From contig NW_006768819.1 in assembly GCF_000204055.1 (NCBI RefSeq), positions 476,120-540,119 on the forward strand: a DNA stretch of 64,000 nucleotides, written 5' to 3'. The stretch is from Melampsora larici-populina 98AG31 (Eukaryota > Basidiomycota > Pucciniomycetes > Pucciniales > Melampsoraceae). Below the pieces are notes generated by a model. That model was not told the origin of the DNA. It made no database searches and was given only the letters and a program-made list of their open reading frames with translations. Numbering within the stretch: the stretch's first letter is position 1; the number at the start of each line of letters is the position of its first letter. Position numbers and translations under genes: made by a program. This document shows, in pieces, positions 1 through 12,430 of this stretch.

Positions 1-3000
1 ATCAATTACCAGACGATGATCAGCTCGCTCACCGGTTTATCAATTTCTAATGCATCATTATTAGACGAAGCAACTGCTGCCGCTGAAGCTATGACACTTT
101 CTTACAATCAGTTGAAGGGAAAGAAAAAAACCTACCTTGTCGATCGATCTGTGTACCCTCAAACTATGGCTGTTCTCCGTAACCGATCAGGTCCTACAGG
201 CATCAATCTTGTGGTCGGAAACATCAAAAAAATCCTGGAAGGCTCCACAGAGCACGATCGACAGCTCAAAGCCGACTGTTTCGGAGCGCTCCTCCAATAT
301 CCTGAGCGACGAGGAGACATTACAGACTGGGCATCCGTTACTGAGCAGATTCACGAACTTGGCGGCTTAGTCACTTGCGCTACTGATCTTTTATCATTAA
401 CTAAGATCAAGCCCCCAGGTGAATGGGGCGCAGACATTGCGGTCGGAAACAGTGCCCGATTTGGAGTCCCTCTAGGCTATGGTGGACCCCATGCAGCCTT
501 CTTTGCCGTCAAAGAGAGTTTGACGCGGAAAATCCCCGGCCGGTTGATCGGCGTGTCAAAGGACGCTAATGGAAAACCCGCTTATCGATTAACGCTGCAG
601 ACTCGGGAACAGCATATCCGCAGAGATAAAGCTCTTTCCAACGTATGCACTGCCCAGGCATTATTGGCCAACCTGGCAGCGTTCTACGCAGTATATCATG
701 GACCACACGGTCTTTCGAAAATTGCCGATAAAGTTCACGCCTTCACTCAAGTTTTAGAGGCTGGTTTGAAAAAGTTGAGCTACGAGATTGTTAATGAGAG
801 TTATTTTGATCGGTTGACAGTCAACACTTCTCGAATCGCCATGAAAGTTGTGATGAGTGAAGCCGAGAAACGTTTGATAAACCTACGATCTCCAGACGAA
901 TTCCATGTAGGAATCACTATAGACGAGTCTCATTCGATTGATGATCTAGTCAAGCTCCTAAATCTCTTTGTAGACTTGAACGACATGACATTCAACAACC
1001 GGAGATCGGCAGCTGACCATCACTTTACGGCTCAATCCGTCCTTGACTTGGCTAAGTCCTTGAAGCTCGACACTATCCTTGAGCTACCTACTAGCAACTC
1101 CATCAATGCATCCTCTTCTAAGCCGACTCAATCTCCCGTGCGATCTGTTGTTCCATCTCCAATGCAGAGACAGAGCAAATTTCTAGAGCACAAGGTTTTC
1201 AATTCGTACCACTCCGAAACAGCCCTGATGCGATATATCTACTCCCTTCAAGCTAAAGATCTGTCCCTCGTTGACAGCATGATCCCGCTGGGCTCTTGTA
1301 CTATGAAACTGAACTCGGCAAGCTCGATGATGCCATTAAGCATGAAGAAATTCAGCGAGCTACATCCTTTTGCCCCCGTCCATCAAGCCAAAGGATACTT
1401 GGAAATGATTCGCGTGAGTTCACACTATAGATCGCCAGCTTCAGTTTCCCTCTACCTCAACAATTTTTCTCTCCCTCACTAACACTCCAATGCGTTTGAT
1501 CAGGAATTGGAAGAAGACTTGAGTAGGATCACTGGCTTCCCGGCAATCAGTCTTCAGCCCAATTCGGGAGCTCAGGGAGAGTACGCCGGCCTGTCCGTCA
1601 TTCGAGCCTATCATCACGCCCGAGGTGACAAACAACGAGAAGTATGTCTGGTACCTGTCAGCGCGGTGAGTGTTCCATCATCCTAAAACTAGTGAAGAAA
1701 CTGGACTTACCATTGCGATACACGTGATAGCATGGCACCAATCCAGCCTCTGCTGTGATGGCCGGAATGAGAGTAATTTCGATCAAAACTACAAATACTG
1801 GCGAACTCGATTTGGTGGATTTGGAAGCAAAAGCTTCAAAGCATGCTCATGAGCTGGCAGCAATTATGATCACCTACCCTTCAACCTTTGGGGTTTTCGA
1901 ACCAAATGTAGCAAAGGCTTGTGAGATTATTCATCGATATGGTGGTCAAGTATACCTGGATGGTTAGTTTTAACTTTGCCCAGTTTCCTTGAAACCTGTC
2001 TTCGACGAAGATTGACATCGTTTCCATACAGGTGCAAATATGAACGCCCAGATTGGACTCACTAATCCAGTCAAATGCGGCGCTGATGTTTGCCACTTGA
2101 ATTTGCACAAGACCTTTGGAATGTGAGTCATTCGGTGTGGTCGTACGTCTGCGCTATGTACTCACACTGTTACATTCTTGTGTTGAACTAGACCTCATGG
2201 TGGTGGCGGTCCCGGTGTTGGACCAATTGGAGTAGCCGGTCATTTGGCAAAGTATCTTCCGGGTCATCCACTCATCAAGACAGGTGGATCGGAGGGCATT
2301 GAACCTGTTACATCCGCTCCATGGGGCTCTGCTTCTATTCTTACAATCTCATGGGCGTATATCAAGATGCTAGGAGGAAGTGGCCTCACCTTGAGGTTTG
2401 TCAACTCTATTTCCCGAAGTATCCATCTCGTCTTTGTAAACAAACTCATACTTTTTTCTTTCGCAGTTCTAAAATTGCTCTTCTCAATGCCAACTACATG
2501 GCCAAGAGACTCCAAGATCGCTTTGAAGTAAAATACAAGAATGCACAAGGCAGGTGCGCGCACGAGTTTATGTAAGTGCACTTTTCTGTTTTACAGAATC
2601 CCGCTTTCCAGTAAAAACTCATCAGAGCCCCCTCCCGAACAAACCAATAGACTGGACTTTGCCGAATTTGATAAGAAAGCTGGAATCAAAGTCATGGACG
2701 TAGCGAAACGATTGATAGATTATGGATTCCATCCGCCGACCTGCTCCTGGCCGATTTCGACAGCAATGCTGATAGAACCCACTGAATCCGAAGATTTGGC
2801 CGAATTGGATCGTTTTTGTGATGCGATGATCTCCATCAGACAAGAGATAGATGACATCATGGCTGAGGGTTCCAAGCTGAAGGAAACGAACGTCATCAAA
2901 AATGCACCTCATACAATTGAAGATTTGACGATGAGTGAAGAGGAATGGGCCAGCAAGCGGTCGTATAGTAAGGTTCAAGCTGTTTATCCGGTCGACAGCT

Positions 3001-3188
3001 TGAGGAAGAGGAAGTTTTGGCCTAGTGTGGCCAGAATTGACGACGCTTATGGTAAGCTTGGTTTTCCGATTGATCTTCCATCAAAACGATTGGTGTGATT
3101 GACAATTTAAATTTTTTCTACGTGCCATCCAGGTGATATGAATATTTACTGTACATGTCCATCGACAGAGGAAGTAGCTGAGAACTAG
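1..3188 (+). CDS. GCV2: Glycine dehydrogenase (decarboxylating), P-protein, 5' truncated by window edge
   Basis: This is the PLP-dependent P subunit of the mitochondrial glycine cleavage system, which decarboxylates glycine and passes the aminomethyl group to lipoyl H-protein. Reading is open from base 1 ([13 protein letters not shown], ending [13 protein letters not shown]), so the N-terminus and targeting peptide lie upstream. Exons by eye: 1-1413, 1504-1665, 1731-1962, 2032-2122, 2192-2395, 2467-2571, 2651-3051, 3133-3188, all GT-AG and phase-consistent, giving 887 residues; the family is roughly 1000. Family landmarks are [10 protein letters not shown], the [11 protein letters not shown] motif, the PLP-lysine segment [18 protein letters not shown] and [23 protein letters not shown]. 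For the intron after HEFI I used the acceptor at 2650, because it restores the family sequence HEFILDF; the nearer AG at 2596 would leave a 25-base intron. The codon reading appears intact throughout. Confidence 0.96.
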
Positions 3189-3998
3189 AATAGCAACATG
3201 TTAATATCTCAGCCGCGTTTCATCTTCATGATCCTGTCCCCCCCGCGCCTGACCCGAGATACCTGTTTATGTGATTTTGTTCAATATTTGTGATCCATCT
3301 AGATTTTGATAGAATGTGCATTTTTTACTCCTTTTCTTATAACTTTTTCTGAGTTTTTGTCATTAGTATGCCTCCTGTTCAGTTTTCAACATATGTACCT
3401 TTTTTCTTTTGTGGGGGGAGAAGAGTGGTATCGGCAATTCAACTTGTCCCGAGAACGCGTTTTGGTTGGTGTTCTGGTGTTGCCTATTGAGCTCAAAGTG
3501 CAATTTGTGATGCGTGAATCAAGATTGTCACTATCAAAGCGCGAGATCAAGATGAACACCAAGATCACGAAACTATATGGCATCAACTTACCCCACAGAG
3601 TAAGGGTTATACCGTGTGAATATGGACGCAGACCAAGAGGGTATAGTATCTCTAGAGCTCTGATTGACGTTGTCAGGTGCTTCTAGGGCCTTGAGTTTGA
3701 GATCTGTGATCCAAATACTCAAAATTAGAATTTTGAACAATCATGCAAAACTTGGCTGTTGATTTAATCATTCATGTGGCGACTTACAAGACGATGTAGG
3801 GGTATTACAGCAAATTTAGATCGACACCAAGACAACAACGCTAACAAGACAAAAAACTACTACTAAAGGTGAAATGGACATGATACAAGTACAATTTCGA
3901 AGGAATAATAACTTGCTTTGATTGCATGGCAATGATTCAGAAGAAGAGGCTTAATGAAAAGAACTTGATCTCAAAGTAAGAAATATACTGTCTCAACT
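3189..3998. other. Intergenic, tail-to-tail between GCV2 and a secreted-protein gene
   Basis: This holds the 3' ends of two convergent genes. A 126-codon open frame at 3306-3686 has no recognisable domain and no splice context, so I do not call it a gene. Confidence 0.6.
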
Positions 3999-4785
3999 TT
4001 ACGCGTCAGCGGTGGTGGTGCCTGTCTTAGGGGTAGCGTCAGGAGCGCCTGTTTTGGGGGTAGCGTCAGGAGCGCCTGTTTTGGGGGTAGCGTCAGCGGC
4101 GCCTGTTTTGGGGGTAGCGTCAGTTGAAGCTGTCTTGGAAGTAGCGTCAGTTGAGGCTGTCTTGGAAGTGGAATCTTTCTTGGGTGCAAACGCCTCCATG
4201 CCCTTTTTGATGTCTGCGAGCATTTTGTCTCTTGCGGCCTGGAGCATTGTTTCCATTTCTTTGCATGCATTGGGATCCGCAGCGGCCGGAGCTGAAGTTG
4301 TGGCATCCTTAGAAGCTGGTGCATCCCGACGGTTTAAGCTTCTAAATTGGATCTCATCAGTCTCAAGATGGAGAACACATCAAGGTGTATGATAGGACTT
4401 ACTCAATATCTATTCTTTGCGTGAGCTTAGATCGGCGCGCAACTCCCGAAGCTGCGGGCTTTGAAGCTGATGCAGAAGTAGAGGATGGTGTAACTGGTCC
4501 TGCTTTTGGTAGAGTAGGGCCACCATTCTTGCTCATGGCTTCAAAGTCCTTCATTCGCTTCACAATTATAGCGCACAATTTGGGATCCTTGATAAGTGGT
4601 GATGTTTGTGGGGTAGGAGCTCCGGCGGTTGATTTTGCAGGTGCATCGGTTGATGCTGCAGGGGTAGTTAGGGAAGCGTCGGCGCGGGCTTGAATTTCTG
4701 CGCGAACGTTCAAAGCATCTTGTCCTTGGGATCGTGCCAAACAGGCGGCCAAAAGCACAAAGTTAAGGACAATGAAGGATCGCAT
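3999..4785 (-). CDS. Predicted secreted protein with Thr/Lys/Pro repeat tail, paralogue 1
   Basis: This is a two-exon gene: exon 1 is 4785-4403, the intron is 4402-4342 (61 bp, GTAAGT...TTTAG) and exon 2 is 4341-3999, giving 241 residues. It starts MRSFIVLNFVLLAACLARSQ, a typical signal peptide, so secretion is likely. After an Ala/Thr-rich linker comes a conserved core, KDPKLCAIIVKRMKDFE, and then RRSK and NRRD motifs. The second conserved block is DPNACKEMETML. The tail is made of degenerate repeats of about 9 residues such as TPKTGAPDA. Only two cysteines are conserved between the paralogues, one in each core block, which could form one disulfide. Upstream ATG-like frames to 4926 are ignored because the signal peptide and the paralogue both fix the start at 4785. 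I recognise no named family; its role is unknown, and a rust effector or wall-associated role is only a guess. Confidence 0.8.
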
Positions 4786-5004
4786 GATTGATGTTTCTGT
4801 GAGGTCGGGTAGACTTGGAAGGATGACAGTTATCGAATAAGAATGGACTATTGAAGGTAGTATCACTAGGAAAAGGAAAAGTAGTATGTAGAAAAATAAA
4901 AGCAAAAAACTAAATGGCCGAATCAATCAAGCGAGAAGTATATACAAAGATGAATCAGGTGATGTAGGGTGCTTGAAAATAGCAAGAGACGGAATCGGAC
5001 TCGA

Positions 5005-5012
5005 CCTTTATA
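5005..5012 (-). promoter_or_regulatory. TATA box of secreted paralogue 1
   Basis: The minus strand reads TATAAAGGTCG, 220 bp upstream of the chosen start codon. The same motif, TATAAAGGTCA, precedes the paralogue, so the promoter was duplicated with the gene. Confidence 0.55.
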
Positions 5013-6012
5013 AGTTTTCTGTCTTCTCACCTTACTGCAAAGGTTATTCCAGTCGGTGTTGCGCCTCGTCCAATTCTCGCCCCAACGATGGGTCGGCTAA
5101 GGGTAGGTCATGATGACAGGGTAAAATTGCTCGAGGAGGGATGGAAATCAAGCTTCTTGGAAGACTATCGAGATGGCGACTACAGCAGCGAGCATAAGGA
5201 TCCTGGCCTCCGTGGCGGTCATCCGGGGAGGAGCTGAGCAACACAATCGACACCCGTCAAGATCATCGGTTCCTGGCATAGAATCCAATGCCAAGTTGAT
5301 AGTGCCTCTCGAGTCTTCGAAGGTGTCAGTGACATAGGTAAACACTAATAAGGGAAGTGCCAGTAACGGGCATACGGCGCTATTATGATGCGTGCAAGAA
5401 CGAGCTCACATCGTCAATGGCAGTCGAATGCTCGACGAAGCAGAAGCAGGCAGAAGGCTCGTCAATTTTGATGAACAGGGCTGAAGAGTGAAGTATTCCT
5501 GACGAGAATTGCTTCACACTGGTGGCCAAAGGCACGACAGCACGACGTCATCGAGTTCAATCGAGACCCGAGACACGGTGGATGAGAGCACAGGCGGGGC
5601 CAGGAAGTGATCCGGCTTTCACTTTGACAGTTCTATGCCTCATTATCTCATACATACACCTCAAGTTCAAATTATCATAACTCAAGATTTAAAGCTAGAC
5701 ATCTCAAAAAGAAATACCATTATCTCAATTTTCAAAAACCATCCCTCCCATCCTACAACAAGAAAACAAATCAAGAGACCAAGGTAGCTACTCTAAAAGT
5801 ACACTTTGAGAAGAGTATCAATATAAGAGGGAATTGAAAACAAATCCAAAAAAACAGTAAAACAGAAAGGGCCAAATAAAGATAAGAATGAGTAAACATG
5901 AGGGTAGAGACTTGTTTTGGCTCTCATGGGCCACCTGCCCACCCTTGCCCACAAAAACATATCTATGAAGGGCAGTCCACAGCCTACACCTCTTTCACAC
6001 CAGGTCAAAGCC
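5013..6012. other. Duplicated upstream flank, then intergenic DNA
   Basis: About 5040-5435 aligns by eye with 13620-14055. The alignment includes GTAAA.TTGCTCGA.GAGGG and, near the far end, TATGATGC followed by CTC.TCGTCAAT. This extends the duplication well beyond the promoter of the secreted paralogues. Beyond about 5440 I see no gene. Confidence 0.6.
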
Positions 6013-6687
6013 TTCAAAAAAGGATTTTGCTAAACACCACCATAAATCCAAAATTTTAGGTGCTTTCAAAACAAGTGCATACCCATGTGTATCCCACAAA
6101 ATGATGCCTAAAGTTCAGGGACTGGCGCTGAAATCTGCAATGTAGGCGCCAAAACTTCTCAAAAAAGCGCCTACGACGAGATTGGTGCTTTACAGCCATT
6201 GCAAACATCTTTTCAGAGCATTTTTTGACTTGTGATTAGGATATGGAAGGGAAGAAAAAGAATTTTCAGTTTCAATTTGGATATTGGAGGAAGGAGGAAG
6301 CATCTTGAGTTGCAATTAGGAGATTGGAGGACAGAAAAAGAATTTTGAGTTGTGATGAGGATATTCACAGGGGCTAAAATGGACACTCACATAGGGGTGA
6401 GCATAGCTCACTTTCCTGAATTCTTCAAGAAAGGTTCTTTTTCTTTCTTTTTCTTTCAGTCTGAAACTTTGGTCATGTTCAGGTGATCAGCCTGTTTTAC
6501 TCATATTTTGCCTCACAATTCTGGAGGAGGCTCATTTCCATCTTGGATGAGCATTTCTTGACCTCAGATGAGTACTCAGGATGCTCATGAGTCACTGAAT
6601 ACTCAGAAATTTATCCAAAATGAAAATGAGCAGATCATGAACTATACCTTCCTCAGGCTTTATTTCTTAGTGAATAAGCCTGCACAG

Positions 6688-8719
6688 TAATGCACCAACC
6701 CGGCCAGCAAAATCCGGGTCAATACCCGGACCAGGACCGGGTTGGTCGGGTCTTGTCCGAACTTCAATCAACATTGGGCTGACCCGGTCCCGCCTGCTCA
6801 TATGGGCACAGGGCAGATTTTAGTGAAATCATCCATGCATTTTGCAAAAAAAATGGCATCATAATGTTATATAATCAGGTTTGGCTAGACCATTTAGGGA
6901 AATCTGAGGCTTCTGGAAAGGTATTTGAAGCTGATACCTGAAGTTGGCCATATAAATAAATGATTTGAGCCAAACCGGTATCAAATTTAGGGGTGGTTGG
7001 ATTTGTTAGCGGCACACATCAACATTGGGCTACCGGACCGGCAACGCCGAGACAGCAACGCAACGCAGCGTTACGGGGCAGGTTGCGTGTTGCGTAACTG
7101 TATCCGTTATCAGGAAATTCCTCAAAATGCTAACGCTGCTCATTAAGTTGCGCTAGCCAATTTTGCGTAACTGATTAGAAATTTCGCCGCTATCTCACAT
7201 TGATAACGTAACTCCTAGAGTTACGTTAACGCTACTGTAGCTTGATAACTGGTAAAAAATTTCTTCAACATCCAAAAATATATACATACGATAATGAAAA
7301 GAGACTGTAGAAGAGTTACTAAATAGAATCAAAAAGACTTTTCAATTAAAAAGGTTTACAACTATAGAATACAACCAAATTTAGTTGTAATGAGGTCACA
7401 TGAAATCGTTTACCCTAATATGTTCCACATATTGAGAAATTCATTGCCTAGAGGAACCCCCTCGACTGACCACATCTGGGTTGAGACCGACCTCTAAATA
7501 GTTATGAATGTATCCTTTGTTCTAATGAAATATCATATTTCAGATGCAAGAAAAAAATCCTCTGATCCATCTCAATAATCTAAACAGATTAGAAAAGAAA
7601 GACTGGTATGATCTCTTGACCGAGTTGTCTTCGTGACAATGAAATAGATCAGTTGTTGAGCCTGTCATGATCCAAGTTTTCCATTTTGTTATCTGCTTTC
7701 GCGCACACATTCAAAGACTTGTGCTTGTGATCAATTAAACAAAAGTCTATAATACATAGAGCTGAAAGTGAGCCTAATGAGCTCAAGTGAATGATGTGAT
7801 AAAAATATGATAGTCTGAAGAACAGATATAATTAAAGTCCTGCTCTTGGTCGATCAAAGTCTAAAAGAGTCTAGAGTTGATCGATTGGAAAATTGTTCAA
7901 AGCAATCTTAGGGTGATCAATTGGATACCAGATTTACCGACATCCTTTATAAGAATTTCAAGTTGGATATCATCCTTGATTAATCCAACATCAGTGTAAT
8001 TTGATAGGTCAAAAGCTACATGAAAGGCGACCTGGATGCTAGCTTATTAGAAGCTCAACATCGGGGGAAAATCAGGGTGAGAACCTAGCATCCTGAGTTA
8101 TAATCTAAGAACACTTGAAAGTTGAGAGCTCGCCAGTGCTATAGGTATCATTTGGGGCTTGTATAGGGATTTGAGAGCAGGTCTGACTCTGTATTCAAGG
8201 GTTGATTTAGCAAAGGTCAAAAGGAAGGAAAAAACCGGCTGGATGAAAGTCGAAGGAAGTTGAACTCACCATCAGCGGAATCAGGCCGTGACCACCTCCC
8301 CTTGCGTCCATCATGCGACACAATTGTTCTGTATTGGGTGGTAATTGGTGGTGATGTTGTTGAAAGGGGCCGATGGAGAGGCCAAATGGGGAAACATCAG
8401 CCCCTGTGTTCCGTCATGCGCAACAAAGTTACTGTAACGGGGTGCGGGGCTGTAACGTAACTCAACATAAAAATCCCCGTTACCCAAAAGTGTTAACGTA
8501 ACTCAAAAAAAAAGAGCCCATTACAAGTATCTGCCAACGTAGCTCTTTCTAGACACGTTAAGCTAACAGATAACGTGACACTTAGAGCTACGTTAGTGTT
8601 ACGTTAGCGTTATGGCGAGCGTTGCTGTCTCGGCGTTGGGACCGGGTTGACCCAGTTTTGGATACTGTGGGCCCCAGGCAAGCTCAGGATCTCCGGGTTG
8701 AGACCGGGTTGGTGCATTA
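6688..8719. mobile_element. hAT-like terminal-inverted-repeat element with 8-bp target duplication
   Basis: The termini are inverted copies of TAATGCACCAACCCGG. They are flanked by a perfect 8-bp direct repeat CTGCACAG (6680-6687 and 8720-8727), the duplication length expected of hAT elements. The interior carries a second insertion (7042-8638); without it the element would be about 430 bp, so it is non-autonomous. No transposase is visible. It sits inside the larger inverted-repeat element. Confidence 0.75.
7042..8638. mobile_element. Inner TIR element, 1.6 kb, nested in the hAT-like element
   Basis: The ends are a 20-bp inverted repeat beginning CAACGCCGAGACAGCAACG. They are flanked by a 7-bp direct repeat GGACCGG (7035-7041 and 8639-8645). 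Subterminal DNA is rich in GTTACGTTA/TAACGTAAC words on both sides. No protein-coding frame above background was recognised; the 66-codon frame at 8260 has no domain. The superfamily is uncertain. Confidence 0.7.
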
Positions 8720-8739
8720 CTGCACAGGGGCTGTTCCAT

Positions 8740-9460
8740 CTCAGCTGCTCAGCTAAAACTCAGTAGCATCCCTTGGCCGGATCAAGTACGGGCCAGAATT
8801 TCCTCAGACTTTCTTGCTAAGGAATGAAGCCTGACAAAAGAGCCAGCCCATCTGCTCAGTTTATTTCAGCCGTCAGCTAACCCTAAGTGGTGTCCCCTGG
8901 ATTGAGCTGTTCACACAATCAACAGGAACTTAGCAGATAAACTAGGTCTTCCTCAGGCTTCATTCCTCAGCAAATAAGCCTGAGGAAGGGCTGGCCCATC
9001 TTCTTGGCTAATCCTGAGCGGCATGCCCCTGTTGAGCAGGCTCCAAGACTCTACTGAGAATTAAATGAGGGGCTGAGATGAGCTGAGCAGCCTCTCAGTT
9101 GAGCATCAGTGAAATCCTTTGGATACTTCTTATCCTCTGAATGCCACTGAGGATTAGCTGAGCAGCTGGGATGAACTGAGCAGATGGGCTTTAGGATTTA
9201 TTCCTGAGCCAAGAAGCCTGAGGCAAGGCTGACCCACTGTGATGCATCCAAAGGATGCTGTTCAGGATTATCTGAGGGAATGCTCAGTTCATCTCAGCCT
9301 CTGAGCAAATCCTCAATGGCATCCCTTGAAGCCTACTCAACAGGGGGATGCCGCTCAGGATTGCCTGAGCAGATGAACTAAGCCTTCTTCAGGCTTTGTT
9401 CCTTAGCAAAGAAACCTGAGGAAGGCTTAGTTCATTTGCTAAGTTCCTGTTGATCATGTA
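8740..9460. repeat. Cluster of palindromic CCTCAGGCTT...AAGCCTGAGG repeats
   Basis: Variants of TTCCTCAGGCTT, then TATTCCT.AGC, then AAGCCTGAGGAAGG recur near 8950, 9190 and 9390. A truncated copy lies near 6650 on the other side of the hAT-like insertion. Each unit can fold into a hairpin. The intervening spacers repeat CTGAGCAG-type words. This is internal repeat structure of the outer element. Confidence 0.6.
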
Positions 9461-10110
9461 ATCAGCCAACAAGCAGGAAGAAATATGAAAGAAAAGGGAA
9501 AGAATTTGGTAGTAGATTTGAACAAATGTTGGAAAAAACACAAAAATTTCTATGCTCACCCCTATGTGAGCATCTATTTTTGCCCCTGTGATTGAAGGAC
9601 ATAAAACCCTTTTTGAGTTGCAATCAGGTCATTGGAGGACAGCAAAACCTTTTTGAGTTGCAATTAGGATATGTGTAAATCAAAATGTCATTTCCATCCA
9701 CCAATACCTAGAGCTTAATCACAACTCAAAAGGCTTTTTCCATCCTCTGATATCCTCATTGTAACTCAAAATACTTTTTCTGTGCTCCAATATCCTAATT
9801 GCAACTCAAAATGCTTTTTCCATCAGCCAATATCTTAGTTGTAACTCCAGATCTTTTTCCGTCCGCCACTATCCTAATCACAACTCAGACTGCTCTGAAA
9901 AATTGTTATAAATGGCTGTAAAATACAAGTCTTGATTTGTACTGTAGACGCTCTATCGTGACCAAAGGTTGATGTAGGCGCTTTTGTGTAGCACCTACAT
10001 ATGCAAAACCAAATGTATGAACCTTGTTTAGTGCCTACATTCTCAAAAAGGGATGTGGCCGCTTTTTCAAGAACGCCTACACATTTGGATTTATGGTGGT
10101 GTTTAGCAAG

Positions 10111-12430
10111 AGCCTTAAAAAAGGGAGAGACCTACATAGAAACTGCTTGGAAAAAGAAAGATCAGTGTTCATAAAGTGCAAACTAGACATGTCACTGTCC
10201 AAAGATTGACAGTCAAGGTCAGATAATTGAATTTACCTGTTGGATCTCTGCTGACTCTGTCTACAGGTAACTCAATTCAAGAAGAATATTGTCCATAACA
10301 GTTCTAAATAAATAAGCAAGCCAATGTTTTATGAACAATCCTCAACATTGTTAGAAATCTAAATGATGATGTCCACAACATCACAAATCAAGATATTTAT
10401 GATTTACATCCATGATTATGTACTATGGGGTTGATAAATCAATTTAATGTCAGCTCAATGGAACTTGAAGACCAGCATACCATGAATAACAGGATAATCA
10501 CACAGGGCCTTGGATGGGTAGTATCCGTATGAGGTACAAGAGAGGTTGTGTTGGTCCATGCACTTGGAGATCCCAGGCTATCTTGGAGAGCAGACCAGAT
10601 AGTAGCGTACAGGTGTGTGCGCTGGATCCGCCCTCGAAAATAGGGAGAAGAAGATCATGTCATTCTGGAAGTACCAAGGGCAAGACCTTTCCTAATAAGG
10701 AAGGGTCTGATGTCCTCAAGATGATCCTCCTTTTCCCCCCATTGTTATTTTCTCTTCTTGCCGTAGGAATCTCTCTCAGCTTCAGACTCTTCTGAAGCCT
10801 TCCCTGATTCCCTTGTCCTGTTTGATCCTCTGACCCCCCTACTCTGTATATGTTCTGGACAGAACAAACCAAGGTTCTCAGTTCGGGGTTTAAGCTCACC
10901 CCTCCTGTTTCTGTTCCATCTTCCAGGACTTGTGTCCTCTTGTGTTGGTACAAAGCCCTCTGGTGGTGGTACATAGCCCTCTGGTGGCTCATAGGTGATT
11001 CTGGCGTTTTGAAGCCAGTATCTCTAGAGTCCTTCAAGGACTGTGTTCCTTACCCCACACACACAATGTTTTGTCGTGTGTACATAAGGAGATATCAACA
11101 TGTATACTTATGTTTAGAAGAATTTATTTACATGCAATTTAAATAATATAATTGTGCTGAAATAAATTCCTCTTTCTTCCCAGGAAAGCCTCCACAAACG
11201 TAAAAGGGAATGGATCTCAGATCTAGTAGATCTAGGTAACTTTGTAGAATCTAAATTATCATTGGAATATCCAATGAATAAAACCAATTTGACCATCAGA
11301 AACCAATCATTTTATGATCTTGATTAATATGTGTTGTTATTGCAATTTTTACCAGGTTATCCACTTAGAAAAAGATAAACCATGATGGAGTTGCTGCAAG
11401 GAGTTATGGCATTCTAAATTTAAATTGATGTAAACACAATTATTAGTGGGGTTTAAGCTGAAGAGATACCCAAACTGCAACTGTCCTTATATCAGAATAC
11501 TAATTGAAAATTTTGGATTTTGAAAATACTATCAGAATTCCCCAACTGAGAAGCACATTTGTCGGGATCTTTTTTGGAAAAGATAAATTTTGAAGGGCTG
11601 AGAAGCCAAAGTGCATAGAGCTCAGGCACTTTTTGGCCAACTTGAAGTTGAACCCTGCTGATAGCTTGGTAGTCCATAATAACTTATATAATGTTGGCAA
11701 CATCAAACAGTAGAGGCATTGGGTATATTGGTGATTTACTTCATTTTTATATATGTGTAGAATGATGGCTATCAATCGGAATCTTGATTATCATTTTACA
11801 GCTGATGAAGAAAGTGAATTCTTCAAAATCAAGACAATGCCAATGAGTCCTTGGGACCCGCTGAAGTCTGTGACATACTTTGCTTGGCATTTGTTTGGAC
11901 GGCCCCTCCTAGCCCCTCCTTATGATTACAAAGTCTTATTGAAATTGCATGATTGTGGGGACAGCTCAAGAATGTTTCTAGGATCAATACCGAGCCATTC
12001 TTCTGTTTTGCTTCTTTTTCTATCTGACCACTCACCTTGAACTTTCTTCGGCACTTTATGCACCAAAATTTTGGACCAAAGTCAACATTTCAGGCAGATG
12101 AAATGTGAACTACATAGACAAGTTGCTACAAAAAAATCTATGTGGTAATAGGGTTTGGGCAAAGTGGAATTTTGCAAAAAACTTCTGCGTTGCTTTTGTG
12201 ATTCATGGACTTATAATATGGTGACTAAAATGACATTATCATACTATTACAGAGGTTATATTCGACAGAGACATAACAACACTATTGAGAAAACACTGCT
12301 TTGACTGGTGAAATCTAGAGGGCATGATACAAACACAATGTTGAAAAAGTAAGAAATTGCTTTTGAAGTTTGAGTACATAGTAAGAAGAGTCTTCTTGAG
12401 AGAACTTCTCAGAGTAAAAGAGATACCAGA
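10111..12430. other. Intergenic, no supported gene
   Basis: Open frames of 60-125 codons occur (for example 10660-11037 minus and 11753-12040 plus). None has a recognisable domain, signal peptide or convincing splice structure. A short duplicated word GTACA.AGCCCTCTGGTGG occurs near 10950-10990. I see nothing else to annotate. Confidence 0.5.

Larger units (their letters stand above)
6013..10110. mobile_element. Large inverted-repeat (foldback) element, about 2.1 kb before later insertions
   Basis: The arms are inverted copies of each other. The block at 6024-6044 containing CACCACCATAAATCC reappears reversed at about 10086-10110. CACTCACATAGGGGTGAGC at 6384-6405 reappears reversed at about 9550-9575. 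Each arm carries several degenerate repeats of roughly 45 bp built on TTTTGAGTTGCAATTAGGATATTGG. The outer ends and target duplication are not sharp, so the limits are approximate. No transposase frame was found, so it looks non-autonomous. It was later split by the element at 6688-8719. Confidence 0.65.

Noticed and set aside
2572..2596. A 25-bp intron in GCV2
   Set aside because: Too short. Using the acceptor at 2650 gives the family sequence HEFILDF and a 79-bp intron.
3306..3686. 126-codon open frame between GCV2 and the secreted protein
   Set aside because: No domain, no splice or promoter context, and it lies in the convergent 3' flank.
4786..4926. Upstream in-frame extension of secreted paralogue 1 (hydrophobic MIRPFSFLLLFF start)
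   Set aside because: The paralogue shares only the MR-FI start at 4785, where a normal signal peptide begins; the extension is leader DNA.
10660..11037. 125-codon minus-strand frame rich in Gln/Arg
   Set aside because: No recognisable retroelement or cellular domain, no start context; likely chance.
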